Shown piece after piece: positions 36,882 to 49,468 of a DNA stretch of 64,000 nucleotides. A program made the position numbers and the translations under genes. The stretch spans positions 113,726,302 through 113,790,301 of the forward strand of contig NC_133164.1 of NCBI RefSeq assembly GCF_040802235.1. The letters are read 5' to 3'. The first letter of the stretch is position 1, and each line of letters starts with the position of its first letter. The DNA is from Manis javanica. Taxonomy: Eukaryota; Chordata; Mammalia; Pholidota; Manidae. Under the pieces are notes generated by a model, which saw only the letters and a list, made by a program, of their open reading frames with translations, searched no databases and was not told the origin of the DNA.

Positions 36882-39800
36882 TGAGATTAGATTTCGGGTG
36901 GAAATGGACTTAACTCATTCTTTATCCTTCCTCTGTTCTTCCAGAAGAAACAAAGTTTAAGTTACTCATTATTTTCCTAGACATGTGACAGAAAGTACTC
37001 CCAGCACTAAAAAGGAGGAAGAGAAGCTGCATTAAACACTTAGCATCGCGCCTGTGGGGCTGGCTTTGTAATTGCCGACGACGGCCTACCGGCTCGTGTG
37101 ATGGGCACTGCTTTCTACAGGAAACTGACGTGCAGCCATACCAGGACGTGTTACCAGTCTTAGTGTTGATGGGGAGAGAGGAAGTCAAACTCCAACATCC
37201 ATCTGGGCCCCATACCGCATGGTGAAAAGTCAGTAAGTAAAAAGCCATAATCTGCTTTAGCTCCTCTAAGACAACTTCTGAGAGCCAGTTTTTGAGCAGC
37301 CCCCCAGAGAAGAAGAGCAACTCCGATTTAATCATTTGACCGTGTTCACTCCCAGGTGGGCACTCAGAGAAAGGCATTTTTGAATTTGCCCTGACAAGTC
37401 AGGAGACAGAATTTCTGTTAAGTGCAGGGGCTGTAATATCTGCCCTACCCACATCCCCAGTGATTGAACTAGGTAATGTATTTGCAGCAATCTGGAGATA
37501 GTAAAGCCTTATGTAGGTGGAAGTACTGTTACTGTAAATGAAGAACTGAGGGTGGTCAGGTAGAAAATCATTGGGAACAGCCAAAAACTTAAAAACTCTT
37601 AGAGAAACAGCTGTTGGAATTGTTACGGTAGGAAGAGATGAGGTCATAGTAGAGAAAAACTGGCTTTTCTCATTCCTTGCCATGGAATTCATTTTTCTTA
37701 CATCCCCCATCCATTCAAACCTTTTCCCTGTTGTCATCCATCTGTCATGACCTGATTTCTATTGCTATGTATTTGAAAGATGACTCTAAAATTATTTCCC
37801 CCAGCCCCAAACTAAAATTGCAACCAAGGTCAGACTTAGTTTGGCAGATCCACTGCCCTGATTAGCAGATGGAAGAAGGAACTACATGGAGCCAAAGCTT
37901 TGGGCTGGTGATAAAGTGCTGCTGCACAGCCACGGCCCACCCGCCAGCCTCACCACGCTCATTCACTCAACACACCGAAGGGGTGGTGGCCGTGCTGACA
38001 TCCTGGGCTCTTGAGGTGTGAGCCAGCAGGAAGGTGGGCTGCAGGCTCTGCATATTGTCCCCTGCCTTGGGGCTGGACATCTGACAGGAGGAACAGGGCA
38101 AGGAGGTCCCCAAGGCCGCCTCTGATTCTCTCATCTGTGTGGTGCAGAAAGCTTACTGCCCCTGGCCTGAATTCAGGGGCCGTAAGCAAGCCTGCTTTGT
38201 CAGGCTCCACTTTCTTCGTCCCTTCATTTTTTTCCAAGTCGGAAACACAGTGTTCTAGCCAGTTCAAAGGTGAAACAGCAGAACACTTGGGAGAATTTCC
38301 TTCCATCTGCTTATGACGAGAACTACTCCCATCGTCATTCCTCTTTTTCTAAAGGCGTGGAAGTAAAACTGGCTCCAAACTGAAATTTCAAGTACTTTCT
38401 GGTCATGACAGTTTCTTAGGTCTTACTCCAATAAACTGTACTTCCCCCTAATTACTAATCTATTGAAAAAAGTTGAAATGGCAACCTCAAGATAATTTTC
38501 CCAAATGTTGCTACTTCCAGGTGTTGACTTCGGTGAACTCATTTTTATAGGTCGTTTGCTTTTCTGAGTCTTTAAGAAAACTGCTACACATTTAGCATTT
38601 GGAAGTTCTTAAATCAGTTTCACTTAATCGAAATTGCCCCATAACCCAGGAATAAATTATGCACACAGAGCCCCCCTCTGTAACCCATTGTTGTATAGTC
38701 TAGAATACGTCTTAAGAACTCACTGAATATTCCTTTTCCTAGAGCATTTCAGTAGGTTAAAAATAGCTCATTGAGATGTGTGTTACATCCCTGCCTACTA
38801 CTCTCAGCATAATTAGCCACACTTTTTCCTTAGGAGCTGAAACCACCATCTCTCACAGGTAAAACTATGAGGATTTTATTCCTAGAAACTTCATTAGGCA
38901 TATTACAATGCTGCATATAATTTGCATAGATTCTCATGTAAACATTTGTATGAGTCTTCTTGCTTTCCAGATTTAAATCTCATGATATTCCTGGGGGCTC
39001 AGGTGTTGGGCCTGGGCCTGGCTCCTTCTCTGTCACCGGCACATCTACTAGGGGATGTGCACGTTGGGGGAAGAAGGGCCCGTGGGCAGGGGAGGTCAAG
39101 CACACCGATGGGCCCAGACACACGGCCTTTCTTCTTCATGTCAGTCTGGCCTGAGCATCGGCAGGCAGAAATGGCCCCAGAGTTCACGGGGTGCTGCTTC
39201 CAGGCGGAATCCAAACTGTCGCACTGTCACTCTGCCGAGTGACTGGCTGTTTTTTCCTGCTAGATCTCCAAAGATAGAGGTTCCTGGTTCCCCTTCCGTA
39301 CTGCCGAGGCCCTGCATGAGTAACTGAGTAAGCTGGGCATCTGCTCTGTGCAGCAGCACCTGGCTGGGCCCAGGGCAGTGCAGGCTGCCCACCTGATGAA
39401 GTAACCGTACCCTACAGGACCAAGGGTGCAGTGTCGGGGCGGATGCGCCCCCGCCTGAGCTCGCAAACTGGCCAACCCCAAGTTGGGGGTTCTCTGCACA
39501 CCCTAGTCATGAGGTGTGGTTACTGAGAGCCCGTGCCGCAGCAAGGTCTTCTGTCCACAGTGGCTTTTAAACGTTTCTGTCGTGACTTCCTAAGAAACCA
39601 CACTGACTTCCCACCTCTAGTGAAACAAGACAGAGAAGGGCCCACCCCCCACGGGCTGCCCCTCTGAAGCCCCACATGGGCCTCACCCCCGGCGGTGGGG
39701 CTCCAGAAATGCTGCGGCTCCCGCCCTCGGGAGCTCTGCAGAAGACCGAGCCTCTTCCAGGGGTGCTGGGCACTGAGCGCCAGGATCCGGAGGTGGGCAC

Positions 39801-40299
39801 TGGACCTCTGTCTACTGAGCTTGGAAGACGACCTCTTGAGGCAGAGAAGAATGGAAGGCCCAATGCTCCTTGTTCGGCCCACCAAACACCAGCAAACAGC
39901 AAAACCATTTCCCAGCTGTTTTTCTTCAACAGGGAGGGTTTGTTCGGAGCAACTTTGAATTTTGCACACTGTGGAGATAGGTACACCTCATCAGGGGGGA
40001 TGCTTGCTGGGAGCAACCTCTGCTTCCTCTTGAGCCCCCCTCTGTAACCCATCCCAGGCCCAGACCCTAGACATACACGCCTATTTGTTTAAAAAAAAAG
40101 TGGCAGCCTTACCCGCATCCCAACACACTCGGCTTGGCCACACTGCCATTAGTAATTAAGGCTGATGACCCTTGGCATCTTGGGGCGCAGAAGAGAGGGA
40201 GTTTTCAGCAAGTCCTCAGAGGAGTCTGACATGGCCCCCTGCCTCCACTGAGAATCGCTGCCTTGTTACTTCAGCCATGCTTTTGCTAGAAGCCGCCTC

Positions 40300-41200
40300 A
40301 ACATCGCAAGGCCCGTGACCTTGTGGCCAGTCCAGCCCTCCACCTTTGCTTGTCCACCTAGGCCATGCAGCAAGGCACTGGTTCCTGCAGATGACACCTC
40401 ACCAGGTTTGCAGCCTGTCCCCTCCAAGCTCAGAGCTGCTCGTCTCGCTTTCCCATCCTGCTTCCTCCTGACCTCCCCGCAGGAGCTGAAACAAAGCATC
40501 CCTGTCCCAGCTGCTCACTCCGTGCCTGCCTTTCACCTACAGCCACAGAGCCCCAGTCCCTCCTATCTGTCCTCCCAGAGAAAGGGGACTACGTCTCCGC
40601 TGCCACCACCCTGCTGCTCTGCGACCTCAAGGCTTTGTCCCCCGCCTCCCGTGGCGCTCCTGGCAACCCCTGTGTATGTGCAGGCCTCTCCCACTTAAAA
40701 ACGTGAACGTGAAGATCTCCCCCGTGCCTGAGTTTGCAGCCAGCTGTCCTGGCTCCTTCCCTTCTGTGCTGACCTTCCTTCCCTCCATCCCGCCCACACC
40801 CTCCCTGCCTTGGGACGGTGGCCTGCTGCTCAGCACTGTCACCAGTGGCCTCCGGGCATGCTTCCAGTGACAGTGACACGTTGCTGCCTTTTACAACATT
40901 CGCTGCAAGCCCATCGTTTCCTTGTTCAAATCTCCATTTGGCTCCCATCACTTTCACTCTGCCTTTGGACTGTCATCAAACTGCCGCTCCTCCGCCACGC
41001 TTTGCGATCTGCGGGATCCAAGAACTGGGCCAAGCCCTCCCTCCGCCTCTGGCGCGCACTCAGCTCTCCCCCTGGGGGTGCTTGTTGTCCCCGCCCTGTC
41101 TCCTGCCTGGTCGCAGGCACCTGGCACCTGGCACACCCCACACCACATCTCAGAACCTGGCACGTGTCATCGAGGCCTGTCAGCTGCGCTTCCTACCCCC
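40300..41200. mobile_element. Possible ancient L2-like sequence
   Basis: Pyrimidine-rich sequence with 'caaatctccatttggctccc' and 'cactctgcctttggactgtc' recalls antisense L2. It is too diverged for a firm call. Overlapping open frames on both strands come from the base composition. Confidence 0.3.
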
Positions 41201-41349
41201 ACCCCCCCGCCGAGACAATGAATGGTCACCATTCTAAAAATTATTTCAGCTGTGAAGACAATAGAAGAAGAGGTAATAGGATCAAGAATGAGATTTGACC
41301 CAAGACGTGATTGAAGAAACACAAGGTAGGGTCTGGGGAAGAGAATTTG

Positions 41350-41900
41350 AGCAGCGGAAAGGTCAAGGGCCGGGGCGGGGCGGGCGCGGGGAGTGGGCAG
41401 TAATCGCGTCCCTCTTCCTTGCCCGCAGCAGGTTCCGAACCAATGGCGAAATAAGGTAGAACTAAGCAGAAGGAGCAAAAAGGTCACCTGTATTACTTAA
41501 AGCTGCCGACGGACAATGTGCCTCGTGCTATTGGGTAAGTGCACTTCGGATTACCGAATCCCCCCGTCAGCGGGCGCACCCCAGCCCCCAGCTCGCTGCG
41601 GAGCCGAGCGCGCCCCCTGCGGATGGTGGCTGACACCCCGGTTCCCGCCAGGCTGAGGGGCCGGGCTGCGCGTGCGCAGTGTGTCCTCCCCGCCTCCCGG
41701 CTGGGAGGGAGCGTGGGGCACCAGCGCCGCGGCGGGAGGGCTTCTCCCTGCGGCGGGCCTGCGAGCCCACGGGCGGGCGTGGTGAGAGCTCCGTGACCAG
41801 GGCAGGAGGGGCTGAGCGGAGGTGCGGCCGAGGGCCGGGCGATGCTAGAGAAGCTCGTGCCTTTCCCAGGGGCTGGCACGGGGCTGGCGCGAGGCGGGAT
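41350..41900. promoter_or_regulatory. CpG-island-like segment, candidate promoter or enhancer
   Basis: CpG-dense sequence in an otherwise CpG-poor interval. It holds tandem GC boxes at 41,371-41,387, a CCAAT box at 41,440 and an inverted one (ATTGG) at 41,530. An NRF1-like TGCGCGTGCGCA at 41,667-41,678 matches 11 of 12 positions. No TATA box and no protein frame are associated. It could start a non-coding RNA or be a distal element; nothing shows which. Confidence 0.55.
41610..41623 (-). promoter_or_regulatory. CTCF-like motif, minus orientation
   Basis: The minus strand reads TCCGCAGGGGGCGC, 12 of 14 positions of the core, inside the CpG-rich segment. Confidence 0.35.
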
Positions 41901-43599
41901 GTTCAGCAAGTCTATTTCACGTTTCCTTAAGCTCAGGCCACTGGTCCCCTGTCCGCCGCCTCCCAACCCCTGAGCACACAGCCCCGCGGCTCTCACGGGC
42001 ATCTGGGCCCGGTCATTCGTTCCCAGGGGGTTGTATAAGCACACAAATGCACATAAATGTCTACCCGGCAATGAGCAAAAATACCGGTGAGCCTGAGTAT
42101 TTGGAAACACTGTCTCCCCAAGTCCTCTCTCTCACTTACCAAGCGTGGTGTCTGGGTGTTCGGGAATTTACGGCTGTGCCTGAAGCGCCAGGAGCCCAGT
42201 ACCGTCTGCGCCTGACTTGGGGGTGGCCTGGGTGCCTTTGCGCGGGGCAGGGACTCTGCCTTTTCATACGGGCCCTCCCTCTTCGCCATGGGGCGTTTTG
42301 CAGGAGGGTGGAGGATTACTGTACACCCCCTAGAGTGTGGGTGCAGATGGCCCTACTCCTCAGCTTCTGTCAGCCCAGCCTAGGAGTGTGGCAGCCCAGC
42401 TTCCTGCCCTGGGGCCGGTGCCTGCCAGGGAGCAGGGAATCCCGCGCTCCTCACCGTGTCCTTTGGCATATGAAGTCAGTTCTGTATTTCCTCCCTCTCT
42501 GCTTTGCCGTGGTTTTGCCGCAGGGTTATGACCTATGAAAATTTTCAGGTCAGCCATGTGCTAACTGATGGGGACAACTCGCTGATGGAGTACTAACCAG
42601 AACTAGCTGTATGTCTCAAATGTCTAATACTCAACAAAATACTAATTTCCTCTCTGGGTTGATTAATCTTACTCTTGTTTTAATTCAGGATTTTGGCAGG
42701 AGCTGGAAAACAGCATGGGGAAACGCGGTTTCACAAGCTTGCAGACATCACCTCCTTTCTGTCTGGAGAGACCCCCGTGCGGTTTCCGTCCTGCTGTTGG
42801 AGCTTCGGCAGGTTGGCACAGGTACGAGGTTGAACCATGTTCCCTTGTTGTTCTGGTGGACTACAAGTTGGTGGCATATCCCCAATTTCGTGTGGTTCAG
42901 CTTGATAAATAGAGTTTTTGGAGCTGTACAAAATGTCCTGTAAAGCTACCCACCCACCCACACACTCTTGGCTTCACTTTGTGCTCCAGCGTATGTTTAT
43001 GAATTGCCTTTAACTCTGGTTAGGCATTTCACTGTATCTCCCTTTTAAATTGCCTAATGTGCCCAATACAGGCTCTTTCACATGCTCCATGATCAACTGC
43101 TATCAAGCAAACTTTCCAAAAACACGTGGAAACCGCAGTCTGGATAATTAGCTGATGGTTGCCTTCTGAATCTCTGCCATTGTCCCCACAGTGGGCGGGC
43201 ACCTGGGAGCTTCCCACTTTCATCCCATTCCTCCCTGAGCCAAAGACAAATTAGACTGGGCATCGTTCAGGTGTTTTCTCAGTAAGTAGGACCCTCCTTT
43301 ACAGGTGAAACAGACAAGGCCTGAGGAACTGAGCCCCCACTAAGAGCTGTTGCAGGGCCCGAGGGGAAGGTGCGTGTGCAGAGGGGTACCCTGCGCCCCC
43401 AGCGCAAAGCCTTGAGAAGAGGCCCCTTTGTGGCCTCTGAGGGCGAGGAGGAGGGGTGGGGCGGGCTGTGGTCGTGCATGTGCTCCACCCAGAGGACACA
43501 TCGGATATGCAAAAGAAAATATCAGAACTTCCCTTTATGTTTGTTGGCATTCTGAAAGATGCAAGAGTTAATCTTCACACATGGCTTGACTAGGTCAGA

Positions 43600-43790
43600 G
43601 GAACACTACCCTAAATGCTTTACATACAGTGATTCACTTCACCTGGACAATAGCACCAGGTGGAGAAGAGGGCTATAATCCTCATTTAAAGAATTTGAGG
43701 CTGGGTGGGCACCAATGATAAATTCAAGGTCACCACCGGGAAGTGTGAGAGCAGGGGCTTGAACCTAGGCTGGCTGGCTCTGAAACTCTC
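43600..43790 (-). mobile_element. MIR SINE, reverse
   Basis: 'atgctttacatacagtgatt', 'ataatcctcatttaaagaat', 'ttcaaggtcaccaccgggaa' and 'ggggcttgaacctaggctgg' follow antisense MIR in order. Confidence 0.82.
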
Positions 43791-43833
43791 TCATCATCAT
43801 ATTATAACCATTTCAAGGGTGAGATCAGCCCCA

Positions 43834-43834
43834 T

Positions 43835-43863
<29 letters not shown>
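43834..43863. repeat. (CA)n microsatellite
   Basis: About fourteen CA dinucleotides in an uninterrupted run. Confidence 0.97.
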
Positions 43864-43866
<3 letters not shown>

Positions 43867-44734
43867 CCAGCTTCGTGTCTTACTGAGACGTACAGGTTTT
43901 CAGCCCCTGGGTCGGAGCCCTCACGAGGGAAGGAACCATATGCTGTGCTGTGCTGATTCTGACCCACCACTGGGAATCTGGGCCCCCATGGACCTCAGTT
44001 TGTAAAGGAAGAGCTCTTGTCATTCCCTGCTCCTGAGGTAGCACTAGGGCAGTAGGTTAATCCTCTTGGTTAATCCTTAATCAAACAAAAGCATGAGTTT
44101 AGGGCAAGTAGCACGGTTTTCTGTCCCACTTAACTGCTTGTTTCACGGATAGTGCCTCTGTCAGCACTTAGGAGAGTCTGGGACCTTTTCTTTCTCCATG
44201 CATGTGATTTCACAAAGTTAATCTTAAAAAGAAAAGGAAATGGGCTTTGGATTTTTTGGTGTCTGTGAATCTATCACTAGTGACAGAGTTGTGACCTCAC
44301 TGCTCCAGTAAAGCTCAGGGGAGGAGAGACTCCCCGGGGGAGGGATGGGGGTGGGGGGGGATTGGGAAGGATCCAGGATGTTACAAACCAGATTACAGGG
44401 CATTGGAGAGGCCCCGGGACTGAGGGAGGAAGGATTTGTCCAGTTCAATGCAACGATGCAATGTAGGAGAAAAGCTGCTTTTTTGTAGAAGGAGGAGCTA
44501 TAACCCTGAGGTAAGGCTTCGGGTAAGTTCTAGAGTGTTCTCTACCTTCTCGTGGAGTGTACCGGAGATGTGGGAAGGAGGATTACAGACTGACTTTCAG
44601 AAGGTAGGAGACAGACTTGCAAAAAATATCTGGAACCCCACTTAGGTCATTAGTTTTTTATGTTTGATTGATTGCTTAGTACTGAGAAAGGTTAAAATAT
44701 GGCGATAAAAAAGGATCTGGGTCCTCCCTTGTTT

Positions 44735-44900
44735 ACACATTCTTTTCTCATTCCAAGATTTTAAATGGGTCCCTCCCATCTTGCAAGTCCTTGAAGAAGG
44801 GATCTTGCCTTACTGATATTTGTATCTCAGGGGCTGTCTGCGCCTGAGACATTATAAGCTTTCAGCGTATTGTCACGTAGGTACGTATGAAAGAAGCACC
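44735..44900 (-). mobile_element. L2 LINE 3' end, reverse
   Basis: 'aagaagggatcttgccttac' followed by 'gatatttgtatctcaggggc' and a 'gtacgtatgaaagaa' end fits the antisense L2 3' terminus. Confidence 0.5.
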
Positions 44901-45029
44901 AACTTTGCAAACACTGTGATTTTGTTGTCTTTTTTATTATACTCTTCTTACGAGCACCTCTTTACAGTGGTGGTAGAAGAGGAACAAAGCTTTCTCCCAC
45001 CCAGGAAGCCAGGGACCGATTAGAAAATA

Positions 45030-45380
45030 CAACTAATAATTTTTTTTCTGAATATAAAAAGTTCGAAAAGATCAGAACATTAATGAAGAAAAAAATGACC
45101 ATAATCTCATTAACACATGAACGCTGTTTCATTCCCTTCCAGTCTTTTTTCTAAGCACTGTGTTTTAATACACAATTTTGATGATACTATATTCAATATC
45201 CTTTCCTTCCTGTTATGTTTTGAGCATCCCCCCTTGTTCATGACAATTCTTGGTAAACATTTTTAAAAGCTGGTAATATTTTGTCAGGTAAAAGTACCAT
45301 AATTTGTTCAGATGTGTTGTAATGGTGGTCATTTGGATGGGTTCTGGCTTCATCTTTGCTATGACCCTGGTTAAATTTAT
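45030..45380 (-). mobile_element. Old LINE-type fragment
   Basis: 'cattcccttccagtcttttt' and the following AT-rich block resemble an antisense old LINE 3' region common in mammals. I cannot name the subfamily. Confidence 0.35.
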
Positions 45381-46339
45381 GCACAGTCGGAGCAAGAGGC
45401 GGGAAGCTAGGCTGTTACTCTCTGTGAGTTAGGAGGCTGTGGCCCTGCTTTCCAGGCGTGGGGAAGACGCAGCCCCGCCGAGAGTGGTGAAGGGCCGGTG
45501 GGCTGGGTGGGCAGTGTTACCAGAGGGAGGAGAGTACTGAGCTCCAAGCACTGTGATGAAACGGAAAAATGCCCCCCATATTTTTTCTTCCTGGAAGAAG
45601 AAAGGAAATTCACTGAAGAGAAACTTCTGATATAGCTTTGGGCCAATTCTTAAAGAGTCAAATTCATCTCAGCTTTGAGAAAAAATCCACAATTTTTATT
45701 TATCTTCTCTGTGAAATGTTCCTTTCAGTGGCTGGTGATTGAGAGCCACAGAGGGGGTTCACAGTGCACAGTCTCCGTGAGAGGGTGCATGTGTGTCTGT
45801 CACAGGCATGACTCGGGGAAAGGGCTTAATCAGGTGTCCTAGTGCCCAGAGAAAAGCGGCCACCCGGGTCAGGAGCAGGGGTGGCGTCACAGAGGGGTGC
45901 GTCCTGCAGTGGTCCTTGGAGAATGTTCGGGAGGTAGCCCATGGAGAAGTGGGGTGACAGCATCCCCGCCAGGGGCACTGTTGTTTCTGGTATGTGAGGT
46001 CAGGACACCAACAAGGAGCTCAAGTTATCTGAGCCCGGATTCTTAACTGCTTCGGCTGGAGCAATCTTTTACCAACATCATATCAGATCTCATTGTCCTG
46101 CCTCTTTAAAAAAAGTTACTCTTTTAAGGTCATAGGGTATATGAACTTCAGCAACTCTTTTTATGTAAATGCCAAGAGGAAGAAAAATTTGCCCAATATT
46201 CCTTTGAGGTTGAATTTCATATTGTTTATGCAGCCCCAAACTGGCACACTGTTGGTGGACTTCAGTGTATCTTACCTACGCCAAGTACCATCCGCATAGT
46301 GAGAGCCCGCTGTCTCTGTCGTATCTTTGCATGTGGGCA

Positions 46340-46740
46340 TTTAACTGGCATCACAAATTCATCCCTAAACAGAACTTCTGGTTTTCTACCCTCCCCAAAG
46401 AACCTCTCTTTGTCTTTCTTACTACAAAAACATCAGGAGTCACCCTTGATTCCGGTCCTCTCATCACTGCCACCAGCCAGCTCCTCAGCAGTTCTGTCTG
46501 CTTCATCTTGGAAATGTGTCATTCTAAACCTTCCACGTCTGTCCCTCTCCCTGCTTGCCCAAGCCACCATTCTCTGTCAGGTGGGCTTCTGTACAAAGTT
46601 CCGTTGGGTAACCTCCCTCCGTTTTCCACCAGAACCACCATTTCAGGGCGTGGGCCATGCCAGGTTCCCGAGCCGTCTCCATTGCTCCAGAATGAACCAA
46701 ACTTTTCACGGGGGCTGCCCAGTCACCTAGGACCGGCCAG
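46340..46740 (-). mobile_element. L2-like LINE fragment, reverse
   Basis: 'cttgattccggtcctctcat' and the surrounding pyrimidine-rich sequence recall antisense L2. This explains the 193-codon open frame here, which has no protein similarity that I recognise. Confidence 0.4.
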
Positions 46741-46781
46741 CCTCCCCAGGCAGCCTTGCCCACTCTCGCCTCCCTCTACGC

Positions 46782-46958
46782 CAGGGCTTCTTGACCTCAG
46801 CACCCGTGACATTTTGGTCCGGATACTGTTCCGAGTAGGACGTTGAGAGCCATCTCCGGTCCTGCCCACTGGCTGCCAGTAGCTCCCTCCCACACCTGTG
46901 TCCACAGAAAGGTCTCCAGACATTGCCAGATGTCACCTGGGGGCAGAATCAGCCCTGT
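46782..46958 (+). mobile_element. MER5A-type hAT-Charlie element
   Basis: 'cagggcttcttgacctcagc', 'gtgacattttggtccggata' and 'gtctccagacattgccagat' follow MER5A from its 5' terminus. The middle is degraded. Confidence 0.82.
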
Positions 46959-47039
46959 GGAGTCACTAGTCATGTCCCGCTGAACAAGCCGTGTGTCTCC
47001 CCATGTAGGTCCTTGTGGCAACTCCCCGCCGGCCGAGCG

Positions 47040-47270
47040 CTCATGCTCAGATGCCCTCATGCCTGCCTCCTCCTCTCTCTGAGCTCAGCTCAGACGTCAC
47101 TCTTCAGGAGGGTCCTCTTAACCACCCAGACTGAGATGGCCTCTTGGAAGTCACCCTGGACTACACCACGGCATTTTAATTCCCTCACATCAAGAGGTGA
47201 AAGGATCTTGTTTCTTTGTTCACCATTCCGTCATTGGTTGTGAGCTTCATGAGACCAACAGTTGCAGCCA
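47040..47270 (-). mobile_element. L2 LINE 3' part, reverse
   Basis: 'gtcactcttcaggagggtcc', 'ttaaccacccagactgagat' and 'gttgtgagcttcatgagacc' follow the antisense L2 3' region. Confidence 0.5.
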
Positions 47271-48500
47271 CAGAGCGGGAATGTGGCAAACTTCAAAAAG
47301 TCTTGGGGGAGTTTCTTTTAACAGCATCTTCTCGCCTCAGCTACCTCGGTCTGGTGACTTAGTTCTGGGGTTCCCAGTGAGTAACCCCATGGATCCAGTC
47401 TCCTGGCAGAGAAGTTCACGTGGCCTTCCTGGCTCTGACAGAAAGGTCTCGTCTGGGGCAACCCAAGCAAAATGCAGCAGGTCAAGGGGAGTCAGGTCTT
47501 GGAGAGGTTATTGACTTCAAGGGAGCTCTGAGGGTTGTGTCTGCAGTAGGAAGCTAATCCAGTAGGAAGCTGGCAGGGAAGGTGCCCTGCTGGGGGCCCA
47601 GCTGAGAGGGGGCAGGGGCTGCATCTCAGGGCCAGAGCGGCCCTCCCTGCCCAGCAGCCCGGTGCCCAGCCCATCCTCCTGACCACTGCCCCATCACACA
47701 TCTCCCTCCACATCCTCTCTCCCCACATCCCACAGGATGCGTTTCCAGGGCCTCCAGCCAACCTCTCGACTCTCTTCTCTTCGCCAAACACAAGAGCCAA
47801 TTCTGTCTTCTTCCGGCCTCACTGAAGCTGCTGATTCAGTGCATCACTTTCTGTCCTCATTGTCCTCTCTGCTCTTGGCGGTCTTCCTTACAGAAGAAGA
47901 ACATCCTTTGCAAGATTAAAATTGACCACGAAGTATATGCTTTCCTACATTTGTTTTTTTACATCTCATTTTTCAATCTCAATTGATTCAACTTGTTGCA
48001 ACTATAATACATTACAGTTAAACATTAGAGGCAGGCACTGGCAGGAAAGGCAATATTGATAGAATGTATGTCAAATACTGAAGTTTTCAACATAAAAATG
48101 AATCACTTTATTATTTCTTGTGGACATGCTGCTGCTCAAAACAGCATGCTCCTGGGCAGCAGACTGAGTATTGATGAGCATGTAACACATGCCCCTGAAC
48201 TTGAGCTAAGCACCCAGGACTCTCGGTGACGTTTTTCTCCAGGGGCAGAAACTGCAACAAGCCTGTGGTTCCCTCTCCACCAGCACCAGTGTGTGCAAGG
48301 CTGGGATGTCCGGTGTCTGGACTCATGAGAATTTGTCATTTATGGCTCTGTGGTGAGCTAATGTTGAGGAATGCTCTGACTCCAGCTGCTTTTCCACTGG
48401 GTAGATGTCAGCGACAGTGCTCGAGAAGCAGAAAAGGAATTAGAGAATTACTGTTGGAGGGCAAAAGTCCAGACTATTTTATCAAAAGCTTATTAAGCTA

Positions 48501-48566
48501 GCTCTCTCTCCCCCTCTTCCGATCTCTCTTTCTCTTTCTTGCTCTGTCACTCACACACACACACAC
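48501..48566. repeat. CT-rich then CA-rich simple sequence
   Basis: Imperfect CT repeats followed by a short (CA)n run. Confidence 0.85.
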
Positions 48567-49059
48567 GATGCCCTGGCTACAGCTCAGCTCTCTAACAATT
48601 TTGTAATTTTGGTAGAATGTACTGGATTCTAAAATCTTCTGGGAGGTTTTTGTCTTGAGAGGCTAACCCTGGTATGTCATTTTTTGAGGCTGACTCCAGT
48701 ACAAAATCCACATCCAATACACAAATGTAAAGAAACACTTTGTTCTAGGAAAATCATGAAATAAGCTGACTGCATTCGTTTGGATGGGAGGCAGAGTCTT
48801 CTGCTTGAGGTTTTAAAGCGCTCTTCCTGCCCACTCCAGGAGTGCGTAGCCCCAGCACCATTAGCCATGGCCATATGCTTATCTGGTGATTGCTATTTGC
48901 ATGTGTATCTCTGCATTAAGCGATCTGAGGTAGGGGATGAATCCCCTTTGCTGCCTTCACTTGTGCTTGCTGTGCCTGTGTGTGAAGCATGCACACTGTA
49001 GAAACTCGCTGAGCGGACAAACTGCAAGGCCAGTCCTGGGAGGAACTCTCATCCCCTCC

Positions 49060-49468
49060 GGTTGCTGTAACAAAGCACTGTGATCTGGGTGGCTGGCAAC
49101 ACAGAAATTCATTGTCTCACAGTTCTGGGGGCTAGAAATCAGATCAGGGGTCGGCAGGGCTGTGCTCCCTTCTGGGACCCGTTGGGGAAGATCCCTCCAT
49201 GCTTCGTCCACCTCCTGGTGGCTCCCGGCCACCCTTGGCGGCCTCAGCTTGCAGCTGCACGCCCCCACATGGGGTCTGCCGCTGTTCCATGGCCTTCCCC
49301 CTGTGAGTCTGTGTCTCCATTCAAATTTCCTTCTTCTTCTAGGGACACCGGCCATATAGGATTGAGGCCCATCCTAACCCAGTGTGACCTCATCCTAACT
49401 AATTATATCTGCAAGTAGGGCAATTCTCTGAAGTACTGGGGAGTCAGGACACAATTCAACCATAACAG
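49060..49468 (-). mobile_element. MaLR (MLT1/MST-like) solo LTR, reverse
   Basis: Read on the minus strand it starts TGTTATGGTTGAATTGTGTC and continues through the 'acttgcagatataattagtt', 'aagaagaaggaaatttgaat' and 'tctagcccccagaactgtga' blocks of an old MaLR LTR. It ends with the 'ctttgttacagcaacc' motif. No internal retroviral part is attached. The subfamily name is uncertain. Confidence 0.72.

Noticed and set aside
38500..40200. Possible pseudogene in a region of many overlapping frames
   Set aside because: No frame resembles a known protein, and there is no A-tail or duplication indicating a processed copy.
40810..41298. 162-codon open frame
   Set aside because: Overlapped by equally long frames in other registers within pyrimidine-rich, possibly L2-derived sequence.
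41493..42110. 205-codon minus-strand open frame in the CpG-rich segment
   Set aside because: Compositional; overlapping frames exist on both strands, and there is no recognisable domain.
43668..43684. CTCF-like 'caccaggtggag'
   Set aside because: Only about 12 of 14 positions fit and it lies inside a MIR copy, so it is too weak to list.
46265..46846. 193-codon plus-strand open frame
   Set aside because: It overlaps L2-like and MER5A sequence and has no protein similarity that I recognise.
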